Below, piece after piece: positions 33,782 to 40,926 of a stretch of 64,000 nt of DNA. Source of the stretch: JBAVQS01 sp049694275 (lineage in GTDB: Bacteria > Chloroflexota > Anaerolineae > UBA4142 > SHND01); NCBI GenBank assembly GCA_049694275.1, contig JBAVQS010000348.1, positions 1 to 64,000 on the forward strand. Reading direction: 5' to 3'. Positions within the stretch are counted from its first letter, which is position 1, and each line of letters opens with the position of its first letter. The notes beneath the pieces are model-generated. The model made no database searches. It was given only the letters and a program-made list of their open reading frames with translations, and was not told the origin of the DNA. The position numbers and the translations under genes are program-made.

Positions 33782-35044
33782 TCACGCGGCCGCCGCAGGC
33801 TTGCTCGGCGGAGCGGGCTCGGTTACCCCGAGCGTCGCCGCGACCGTCTTGCGCACGCCGTTGACCCGGCTCGGGATGTTGACCTTGAAGCGATTGAAAA
33901 ACACCACGTTGCCCGAATCGACATGGTCATAGCCGGTATAGAGCACATAGCCGATCAGCCCGAGATTGACCGCCGCTGCCAGCGCCTGTCCTTGCGGCGA
34001 GGCCAGGGCCGGGAGCTTGCGCACCAGCGCCACCGCTTTGGACAATTTCTCCACCTGCTCAGTCTTGACCTTGTACTTGTCGGCAAGCCCCTTAACCGTG
34101 TCGGCCGCCTGGTTCACCTTGTCCACCTCGGCCGTATAGCCGGGCAGCCATTTGGCGACATCGTCTTTGACGAGCTTGGGCACATAGAGCATATCGACGA
34201 GTTGAGCAAAGGGGCCGGCGCTGTCGCCGGTCTGGGATTGGGAACGCAGCTTGTCCACCCAATCGCCCACTTGCTTGCGCGCCGCCGTCTCGGTGTCTTG
34301 CCCGATCAGCGCCAGCACCCAGTTATACGCCTGGAGCAAAAGCTGGACCGCCGACGAGGCGAGGTCCATCGCCACTTTGCCGGCGCCCGCAATCAGTTGA
34401 TCGAGCGATTGCGCAGCATCCTTGCTGACGAGCGCGACACCTTCCATGACCAGGCTCGCATCCAGGAGGAGCAGGTCGCGCAGCACCTCGCCGCCAACTT
34501 TGGCCGCCTGGCGCGTAATGAAATCGACCGCGCTGTTTACCTCCGTCTGGAGCGCGGCCCGCGCCGCCGGGAGATCCTTGGGCTTGTCCAGGAGTCCGCG
34601 CATGGTTCGCGTGGCGCTTTTGACGCCCGCCTGGACCGGCGCTTCGAGGACGGTGGCGAGATCATTCAACGACTGCTGGACCATCGCCGTGCCGATGCCG
34701 CCGCGCACCGGCGACTTGGGAACGCCTCGGGTCTGTTCGTCGGCTGTTTCTAGCAGGGCCTGCGCCACCTCGACCTGCGCGGTCGCCTGGGCAAGCAGTT
34801 TGAGCTCGGCCGCCTCGCGCGGGTTAGCCTCCGGCGCATTCAGTAATGAGGCCGTCATCTCGCCGACCTTTTGCGAGCTGGCGACGAGCTGCCGGGCGCG
34901 GGCGGCGAGCACATCCGGCGCGAGACCGCCCATTCCACGCATCGTCGCTGGCACGCTGACTGCGCCCTTGGCCTGGGTAAACAGCCCGCGCAGTTGACCG
35001 GCGTAATCCGAAAGGGTTTGTTGATATTGTTGCAAATCGGTCAT
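33782..35044 (-). CDS. Helical protein of unknown function in a cell-wall gene cluster
   Basis: I do not recognise this 420-residue protein. It is mostly alpha-helical and alanine-rich, has amphipathic stretches that could form coiled coils, and one moderately hydrophobic segment near residue 365 (AAAVNLGLIGYVLYTGY). It ends in a Pro/Ala tail and has no signal peptide. GAGGAG precedes the start. It follows the amidase gene by 45 bases and is the last of three same-strand genes with the LysM protein. A structural, pore-like or phage-tail-associated role is possible but unsupported. Confidence 0.7.
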   Translation of the reverse strand: MTDLQQYQQTLSDYAGQLRGLFTQAKGAVSVPATMRGMGGLAPDVLAARARQLVASSQKVGEMTASLLNAPEANPREAAELKLLAQATAQVEVAQALLETADEQTRGVPKSPVRGGIGTAMVQQSLNDLATVLEAPVQAGVKSATRTMRGLLDKPKDLPAARAALQTEVNSAVDFITRQAAKVGGEVLRDLLLLDASLVMEGVALVSKDAAQSLDQLIAGAGKVAMDLASSAVQLLLQAYNWVLALIGQDTETAARKQVGDWVDKLRSQSQTGDSAGPFAQLVDMLYVPKLVKDDVAKWLPGYTAEVDKVNQAADTVKGLADKYKVKTEQVEKLSKAVALVRKLPALASPQGQALAAAVNLGLIGYVLYTGYDHVDSGNVVFFNRFKVNIPSRVNGVRKTVAATLGVTEPAPPSKPAAAA

Positions 35045-35065
35045 CGTTCTGCTCCTCGTCGAGAG

Positions 35066-35093
35066 GTAGGGGCGCGCCGCCGGTTCGCCCTAC
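35066..35093. repeat. Degraded GTAGGGGC palindrome supplying the amidase stop codon
   Basis: GTAGGGGCG (35066-35074) faces CGCCCTAC (35086-35093). The TAG stop of the amidase gene on the minus strand (35090-35092) lies within the right arm. This is the same core as in the nested repeats at 18088-18246. Confidence 0.6.
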
Positions 35094-37132
35094 GGGCGAG
35101 CGGGTTTAGGCATCCAGTGCAAATCGTTCCATTGCCCTTTCTTGACATAGACAAAACCGCCCACATAGACCTGGCCGACATAGTCATCGCCCGCGTTGAA
35201 CGGAAACTCGTCAGTCTGCGGGCAGCCGAGATTATTCGCCTGGGCATATTTATACAGCGCCGAGCCGGTGTTGATCGGCATCCAGATCTGCTGGAGCGCA
35301 GCCTGAATCGCCGCCTGTGCGACCGGATCCGTGGTTGCCGCACCGGTTCCCGGTTTGCTCACCTGCTGGACATTGCCCCAGTCGCCCACCTTGACATAGG
35401 TAATGGCAGCATTAAACACCTGCGCTACATAATTGTCGCCGTTCGCCGTGAACGGGAATTCGTTCGTCTGCGGGCAGCCGAGGCTCTTACCCACGGCATA
35501 TTTATAAAGCGCGCCATCGGTGTTGATCGGCATCCACTCGATCTCAAGCGCGGTCGCCTGGATGGCGGCGATATTCGCCTGGGCGGCATTCGCGTCCGCC
35601 GCGATCTGGTCGTAATTGACATTCGGCCCCGGGCAGCGCGGCCGGTCAACCGGATCAATATCGCAATGCCCGATCAGCGTCCGGTGCGACACATAGGTGA
35701 TACTCAACTGCGCGGCGAGCCATTGGAGCAGCGCATTGTTCGCCTGGTACATCTGCGGCGTCCACTGGTCGTCCGGCTGGCCTTCATGCTCGATGCTGAC
35801 CGTATAGAGGTTCGGGTTGTACGGCGGCTGTAGGTCCTGCCAGCTCGGTTTCGAGAGCACGCCGCGCGGGTTGTACCACCGCCCGTTTTGATAGCGCATC
35901 CCGACCGCGTACGCCGTATCGGTGATGGAAACGTACTGCTCGACCGTCCCATCCTTGCCGATGCAGAAATGCGCGGACGCCTGATGGCCCGGGTTATTAA
36001 AGGTTGGAAAGACGGCGGTCAGCGGGCCGGCGGCGATGTGCAGGACTATTGCGGTGACGGGGTGCCCACTCCGCCCCACGTCATAGTTCGCCAGGGTAAT
36101 GGGGCGCTGGACCGCCTGCGGATACCAACCGGCAGCCACAGGCTGGGGCTGGGGTTGGGGCTGCGTCTTGGGCTGAGTGCGAACGAACGGCATCCGTGTT
36201 CGGTAATCGTTCTGCAGCGCCGCCCGGAAATCATTCTGCACCGCCGGCTTGTCCGAAATACTCCACCGGTCGTCGCCCTTTTGCCAGCGGAACAGGCAGA
36301 GCGCCATGATTGGCTGGTTCGCCGCCACGGCGTTCCACTGGTTGATCTCGGCATACGCGGCCTGCACCCAGCCGATATTCCGGTTTTGCCACCAATCGGG
36401 ATCAGCCGGCTGCGTCTCGGTAATAAAGACCGGCACGGATTGCAGCGCCGGCGGAATGACCGCCATGAAATCGCGATAGGCGCGGAAATTATGGTGGTTG
36501 TTCGGGAAGGCGCCTTCCATCTGCTCGCCGGCAATCAGCGCCGCATCAAACCCATGCGTATAGGTATGCAGCGCGATCGCGCTCGGCGGCGCGCCCAACT
36601 TGCTGCACTGGGTCAGGATATCCTTGAAATACTGAATCCAATCGCCGCTCGGATTGCCCGGATAGGCCGTCTGAGTGTTCCACGGACCGGGGGGCGCGGG
36701 CGCAATCAAATCGTCGATATGGCCGGGCGCTCCGCGAATCGCCGCACGGCATTTGGCAAAGCACTGGGCGTACTTGTCGGGCGTAATCGCTTCACCGCCG
36801 TTGCCATCCTGGTTCCCTGGCCGCTCCCAAGCCGTGTTCGTCTCGTTGCCAATAATCCAGATATTGGCGCCCTGCGAATTCGCCACGTAATTCGCGCACG
36901 CCGCGGCAAAGCCGTCGTACTGCGCCGCAACGGGGATAGTTCCATCAGACCCATAGCCGTTGTTGAGACGGACAATGACGCCGAGCCCCTGGTTCGCCAG
37001 CCCGGAAAAATCTCCGCCGCCGTCGCTCGCCTGGGCTGTGACAACAACCCAACCCGGCCGGTTGGTGCTCAGCAACAGCCCCTCACCGCCGGGATCATGC
37101 AAGCCGAAAATAAAGGGTGCAATTCTAGGCAT
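35090..37132 (-). CDS. Glycosidase-like domain fused to Amidase_2 peptidoglycan amidase, with two C-terminal repeats
   Basis: Residues 1-330 look like a clan A TIM-barrel glycoside hydrolase: IWIIGNETN gives an acid/base Glu and VFITETQPAD a nucleophile Glu. Residues 360-545 are an Amidase_2/PGRP domain with zinc-site histidines in IVLHIAAG and LIGHCDIDP and the YTVSIEHEGQ strand. Two 60-residue units follow (WMPINT..ALYKYA..LGCPQT), loosely like LGFP repeats that bind cell wall. The protein would cut the amide bond between muramic acid and the peptide. No signal peptide precedes the first domain, so export must use another route or lysis. A GAGGA Shine-Dalgarno supports the start. Confidence 0.82.
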   Translation of the reverse strand: MPRIAPFIFGLHDPGGEGLLLSTNRPGWVVVTAQASDGGGDFSGLANQGLGVIVRLNNGYGSDGTIPVAAQYDGFAAACANYVANSQGANIWIIGNETNTAWERPGNQDGNGGEAITPDKYAQCFAKCRAAIRGAPGHIDDLIAPAPPGPWNTQTAYPGNPSGDWIQYFKDILTQCSKLGAPPSAIALHTYTHGFDAALIAGEQMEGAFPNNHHNFRAYRDFMAVIPPALQSVPVFITETQPADPDWWQNRNIGWVQAAYAEINQWNAVAANQPIMALCLFRWQKGDDRWSISDKPAVQNDFRAALQNDYRTRMPFVRTQPKTQPQPQPQPVAAGWYPQAVQRPITLANYDVGRSGHPVTAIVLHIAAGPLTAVFPTFNNPGHQASAHFCIGKDGTVEQYVSITDTAYAVGMRYQNGRWYNPRGVLSKPSWQDLQPPYNPNLYTVSIEHEGQPDDQWTPQMYQANNALLQWLAAQLSITYVSHRTLIGHCDIDPVDRPRCPGPNVNYDQIAADANAAQANIAAIQATALEIEWMPINTDGALYKYAVGKSLGCPQTNEFPFTANGDNYVAQVFNAAITYVKVGDWGNVQQVSKPGTGAATTDPVAQAAIQAALQQIWMPINTGSALYKYAQANNLGCPQTDEFPFNAGDDYVGQVYVGGFVYVKKGQWNDLHWMPKPARP

Positions 37133-37170
37133 AGCAATTCCTCACAACTTTCTAGAGTGTTGTTGCACTC

Positions 37171-38340
37171 TTACGCCGGAACAATCAACACCTGTCCGGG
37201 ATGAATCAAGCTCGGATCGGCAATCGCATTCGCCGCCGTCAATGCCGCAACCGACACGCCCAGCTTGCGCGAGATGCCATACAACGTATCGCCCGCCACG
37301 ACGGTATAGGTCGCCGGCGAACTGCCTGTGGGCGGCGTCACCGGGGCAACAGGGGTAGCCGGCGCAGGCGGGACAGGCGGTGCAACCGGCGAAGGCAGGA
37401 CCGCGGGCGCCGCGCCCGGAACGGTAAGGACCATCCCCGCGTGAATCAGGCTGGGATTGGCAATGTCATTCGCCTCAACCAGGTCCCCGACCGTCACGCC
37501 GAGCTTGCAGGCAATCCCCCAGAGCGTGTCACCGCGCTGCACGGTATAGGTAACCGTTGGAACACTCGGCGCAGGCGCTTGCACAGAGGTAGGAGGTGGG
37601 GAAACAACGGGCGCCGGAGGCTGCGCCGCGACGGGCGGAGGCGGCGCTGGTGAAGTCACGGGCTGTGGCGGGGTCGCCGGTTGCGGGGTGGGTGGGGGCG
37701 GAGCCGGCTGCCGCGCGGCCGGGGGGAGCGCGCTCAGCGGAATATCGGGGCGCGTCTCCATGCAGATTGCGTCGATCCACACGCGGTTCTCACCTGCCGA
37801 GTCATCCGTTGCAATTGCGCGCAGATAAAAGGTCGCCTTGTCGGACCATGCGCCAAACACGAGCTGCATCTCGGGGCGATTCACCGCCGCCTTGCCGTCA
37901 AACAACTGCGGTCCCCAGATCACGTTCGACGAATGGGGATCGGTCCCACCGGAGGGGTCGACGCCGAGCTGCCGTCCAATCGTTTGCACACGCACATTCG
38001 CGCCGGTATACGATTTTGCGGCGAGGCTGTACCCCCAGCGGAACATGTACACCATGCCCGGTTGCAGATTGTGCGCCGTCTGATAGATTCCGGCGTCGAA
38101 CTTGTTGTCGGAATAAATCTGTTGCCCGCCGCCCGGATCGATCGCCTCGTTATCCTCCCAGCGAAAATTCGGCGGAGCTCCGTTCATCACAAAGGGGTTC
38201 CATCCATCCGCCACCGTGCCATAAGGCGTATCGTGATTCGCGGGGCCCATACTGCCATTCGCAATCAGGTTATGGGGGTCCTGTGCGCAAGGGTCGTGCA
38301 AATTAAACCTGGGCAAAGGATTACCGGCCGAGGGGAACAT
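37171..38340 (-). CDS. Protein with two LysM domains and an N-terminal beta domain, no signal peptide
   Basis: Residues 1-200 form a probable beta-sandwich with many aromatic residues. A Pro/Ala/Thr linker leads to two LysM domains (about residues 268-312 and 345-389): YTVQRGDTLWGIACKLGV and YTVVAGDTLYGISRKLGV. LysM binds N-acetylglucosamine in peptidoglycan. The GGAGGTG Shine-Dalgarno fixes the start, and the mature-looking N-terminus (MFPSAGNPLPRF) has no export signal. It lies 38 bases before the amidase gene and is the first gene of the three-gene cell-wall cluster. Confidence 0.83.
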   Translation of the reverse strand: MFPSAGNPLPRFNLHDPCAQDPHNLIANGSMGPANHDTPYGTVADGWNPFVMNGAPPNFRWEDNEAIDPGGGQQIYSDNKFDAGIYQTAHNLQPGMVYMFRWGYSLAAKSYTGANVRVQTIGRQLGVDPSGGTDPHSSNVIWGPQLFDGKAAVNRPEMQLVFGAWSDKATFYLRAIATDDSAGENRVWIDAICMETRPDIPLSALPPAARQPAPPPPTPQPATPPQPVTSPAPPPPVAAQPPAPVVSPPPTSVQAPAPSVPTVTYTVQRGDTLWGIACKLGVTVGDLVEANDIANPSLIHAGMVLTVPGAAPAVLPSPVAPPVPPAPATPVAPVTPPTGSSPATYTVVAGDTLYGISRKLGVSVAALTAANAIADPSLIHPGQVLIVPA

Positions 38341-38418
38341 GGTACACCTCCAATGTGAGATACGTCTATGAAATAATAGTGTACAAGGGAAGGGGTGTCA
38401 ATGGGGGATGGCAGGAAT

Positions 38419-38451
38419 AAACCCGAAGGGTCTCGGAGACCCTTCGGGTTT
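38419..38451 (-). terminator. Rho-independent terminator after the nucleotidyltransferase gene
   Basis: A perfect 15-bp stem (38419-38433 with 38437-38451) has a 3-base loop and, on the minus strand, is followed by TTTATT. It begins five bases after the nucleotidyltransferase stop. Confidence 0.88.
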
Positions 38452-38456
38452 GGGAA

Positions 38457-39242
38457 TCACCAGTCCGCCAGCGGCGGCTTGCCGGTACGCCAGGCCCACT
38501 CGGAATCCTGCATGAACCGCGTGGGCCACCCCTCGGGCGGCGTCTCCCACTGCGTAAACCCCAAAACACTTTCACAAAAAGCGTCCGCCGTCTTTTTGCA
38601 GGGCGCAGTCAACAGCGCCTCCATCCGCTCCATGAAATTGGCCGGCCGGTCCTTGATTTCCCGGAGGACGGTCGTAAACCATTTGTGATAGGGATAGAGC
38701 ACCCGGTTATGCGCCAGGATCAGCCGCCCGCCATACAGCGCAAGGTCGGCTGCAACATGCGTCGCCAGGTAGCGGTCGCCGCGCTTGTCCGCCTCACCCA
38801 TGTACCACTGGAGCGCCTGCACCTGCGCATAGAACGAGCGCATCTTGTCCGGTCGCTCCGCCTCGGGATAAAAGGTCATGCGGGCGAGCAGCGCCTCCAG
38901 CTCCGGGTCGCGCGAATAGGCGACGAGGACCCCGACGAACGCGGCGCGCGCCGGCTCGCTCCCCCGCTCGGCCACCTCGTCCAGGAATGCGCTGTTTACG
39001 ACCTTGCCGTCCACGTACCCGCCCGGATAATCGGACAACTCGGTCGTGTAATAGTGAAAGGCCCGCGCCGGCTCGCGCCGCGCATACTCTTCGTCGGACG
39101 CCAGGAGGATAATATCGACATCCGAATCGTCGCGCTCCCAGCCGCGGGCAATCGAGCCGCCGACGAGCAACGCAGGATAATTCGGGTCATTCTCGAACCG
39201 CTCGATCAATCGTTCAACGGTTCGTCGATGCTGTGGTCTCAT
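38457..39242 (-). CDS. Nucleotidyltransferase domain protein (pol beta fold)
   Basis: The 261-residue protein opens with the minimal nucleotidyltransferase signature: GGSIARGW, then DDSDVDIILLAS giving the two catalytic Asp residues. The rest is a helical domain. Relatives include antibiotic adenylyltransferases and MNT-like proteins; the substrate is unknown. It starts three bases after the deacetylase stop and ends at a strong terminator, closing the minus-strand operon. Confidence 0.82.
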   Translation of the reverse strand: MRPQHRRTVERLIERFENDPNYPALLVGGSIARGWERDDSDVDIILLASDEEYARREPARAFHYYTTELSDYPGGYVDGKVVNSAFLDEVAERGSEPARAAFVGVLVAYSRDPELEALLARMTFYPEAERPDKMRSFYAQVQALQWYMGEADKRGDRYLATHVAADLALYGGRLILAHNRVLYPYHKWFTTVLREIKDRPANFMERMEALLTAPCKKTADAFCESVLGFTQWETPPEGWPTRFMQDSEWAWRTGKPPLADW

Positions 39243-39245
39243 GCC

Positions 39246-40043
39246 CTACCCCGCCGCCGTCACGGGGACCTGGTCGATGGTCGTCAGGTTGATCTTATTC
39301 CCCTCCATCCAATCCCGCACCTCGGGGTCCAGCACCAGCGCCATATCAAGCACGCGATACTCGCGCGCCCACCGCGCTGGCGGCCATTTCGCGCTGCACA
39401 TCTTGTCCAGGGAGGGATCGTCCATCGCCACATGCACGACCCACAAGTGATAGCCGGGCGTGAGCCCTTCCAGCTTGGACTTGAGGAATGCCTTGCGCCG
39501 CTTGAAATTTCCGTACGAGGCTGAGGTCGAAAAGATAGAGGTCCACCGGAAGGCCGGAAGCACATGTTGCGCGGGCTGGCACGGCGTGCGGAGGGGCCGA
39601 ATAAACTGGGGCGGCACCTGGGCAAAGGCCCGCGCGAACGGCAGGTAATTCCCCATGTGACACTCGACATGGTCGGGGTTGATCCCCTCCGCCGCGATCG
39701 CCTCACACTGCGCCTGCAGCTCGCGCACCACCTCCGGCTCTTGCGCCGATGCCCACAACTCGGCGTGCGTGTTCTTCAGGTCGCCGTTCCGCTTGCAGAG
39801 CGATTTCGCGTTCGTCAGCGGTCCCCAGTGATACCGATCCCAATCGCAGGTCAGGGTCGCGTGCATCCCGACCGGGATCTGGTGAGCGCGCACCAGTTCG
39901 GCGCCCGCCTTGAAAGCGGGACAGGGGGCCATGACATTCGAGCTGGTCAGAATGCCATCGGTAAACGCTCGAACGATGCCTTCGTTGATGGCCGGGTGCA
40001 TTCCCAGGTCATCGCTCATGACAACAAGGTTAATCTTGGACAT
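39246..40043 (-). CDS. ChbG/YdjC-family carbohydrate deacetylase
   Basis: The 265-residue protein has the metal-binding residues of the YdjC fold: MSDDLGMHPAINEGI (Asp), VGMHATLT (His) and VECHMGN (His), with a C-terminal loop DQVPVT. These enzymes remove acetyl groups from chitooligosaccharide-like sugars. It sits between a HAD phosphatase and a nucleotidyltransferase, so the three might process one sugar phosphate. That is inference from spacing only (80 and 3 bases). Confidence 0.85.
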   Translation of the reverse strand: MSKINLVVMSDDLGMHPAINEGIVRAFTDGILTSSNVMAPCPAFKAGAELVRAHQIPVGMHATLTCDWDRYHWGPLTNAKSLCKRNGDLKNTHAELWASAQEPEVVRELQAQCEAIAAEGINPDHVECHMGNYLPFARAFAQVPPQFIRPLRTPCQPAQHVLPAFRWTSIFSTSASYGNFKRRKAFLKSKLEGLTPGYHLWVVHVAMDDPSLDKMCSAKWPPARWAREYRVLDMALVLDPEVRDWMEGNKINLTTIDQVPVTAAG

Positions 40044-40070
40044 GGGTCACTCCATTGTGAATAAGTTATT

Positions 40071-40127
40071 CGGGCGAACCACCGGCTCGCCCCTACATGG
40101 GCTGGGCGCACAGCCTTGCGCCCCTAC
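40071..40127. repeat. Two GTAGGGGC-family palindromes at the HAD gene end
   Basis: Two short inverted repeats follow one another: GGGCGA with TCGCCC (40072-40092) and GGGCGC with GCGCCC (40104-40123). Each ends in CCCCTAC. The TAG stop of the HAD gene (minus strand, 40124-40126) lies in the second CCCCTAC. Confidence 0.6.
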
Positions 40128-40873
40128 GATATTGTTCCAATCCGTTGCAATATTTCCATCACGCCGCGTCCGGCCTTGTACGGCGAGACGTAGTGGACGG
40201 CCGCCCGCACCGCCGCCGTTGCGTTGGCCGGCGCGGCCGCATATTGGATCTTGCGCAGAAAAGGCAGGTCCACCTCTGAATCACCGATGCCGGCCATCTC
40301 GTGAAGCGGGATTCCGGTCTCGCGGCTCAGCCATTCCAGACCCGTCCCCTTGTCGATTCCCGGCTTTAATATCTCGACCGAGCTGGCCGATCCGCGTAGC
40401 ACGACGTCATCTAACTGCCCCCCCAGCGCGCGCTGCGTGTGCGCCAGCACCTCGTCCAGTGAGATTTCGGGACGCGCAGGAAAAAGGGTAATGCAGGTTT
40501 CTTTGCCGGGCTGGAATTGGCCGATGCCGGCCTCGACCACCGTTCGCCGCAGAATACGCCGCAGCACGCTCAGCAACTCCCGCCACTTTTCGTCAATCGC
40601 CGGGGACTCGGCGAAATGGTATGGCGACGGGAAAAAGAGGCCCCCGCCGTTCTCATAGATCGCCGGGAGGAATCCCGCAATCGCTTGCATGAACACTTCG
40701 ACATACGGCTCTTGCCGGCCGGTGCACAGCGTTACGGCGAATTGCGTCGCATCCACCCGCGCCCGCCGGTTGAGCGCGGCCACAAACTCGAGCACCTCGA
40801 AATCCCAGGGTCGCGCCTCCCCCTCTGTCAGGCAGCCGTCCACGTCGATCAGCACCAGGCGAATCTTGTTCAT
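40124..40873 (-). CDS. HAD-superfamily phosphatase (Cof/SPP-like)
   Basis: The 249-residue protein has HAD motif I LIDVDGCLTEGE (Asp10 nucleophile, Asp12 acid/base), motif II in LCTGRQEPY, the motif III Lys near GIDKGTGL and motif IV GIGDSEVDLPFL. The C2-type cap between residues 85 and 185 places it with sugar phosphatases. It is followed by the deacetylase and nucleotidyltransferase genes. The last codons and stop fall inside a repeat. Confidence 0.87.
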   Translation of the reverse strand: MNKIRLVLIDVDGCLTEGEARPWDFEVLEFVAALNRRARVDATQFAVTLCTGRQEPYVEVFMQAIAGFLPAIYENGGGLFFPSPYHFAESPAIDEKWRELLSVLRRILRRTVVEAGIGQFQPGKETCITLFPARPEISLDEVLAHTQRALGGQLDDVVLRGSASSVEILKPGIDKGTGLEWLSRETGIPLHEMAGIGDSEVDLPFLRKIQYAAAPANATAAVRAAVHYVSPYKAGRGVMEILQRIGTIS

Positions 40874-40926
40874 TCAGGCAAATAGCTGCTTACACATCAT
40901 CAACAAATGCGCCTTTTCACACATCG

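Noticed and set aside
31853..34753. Two long plus-strand frames opposite the alpha-galactosidase and the helical protein
   Set aside because: The translations are Arg/Ala/Pro-rich without motifs, whereas the minus strand has catalytic motifs and Shine-Dalgarno sites.
35888..37204. Plus-strand frame of 438 codons opposite the amidase
   Set aside because: No motif and strongly Arg-biased; the minus-strand frame holds the amidase zinc motifs.
38395..38688. Plus-strand frame of 97 codons crossing the terminator hairpin
   Set aside because: It reads through a perfect terminator stem and lies opposite the nucleotidyltransferase gene.
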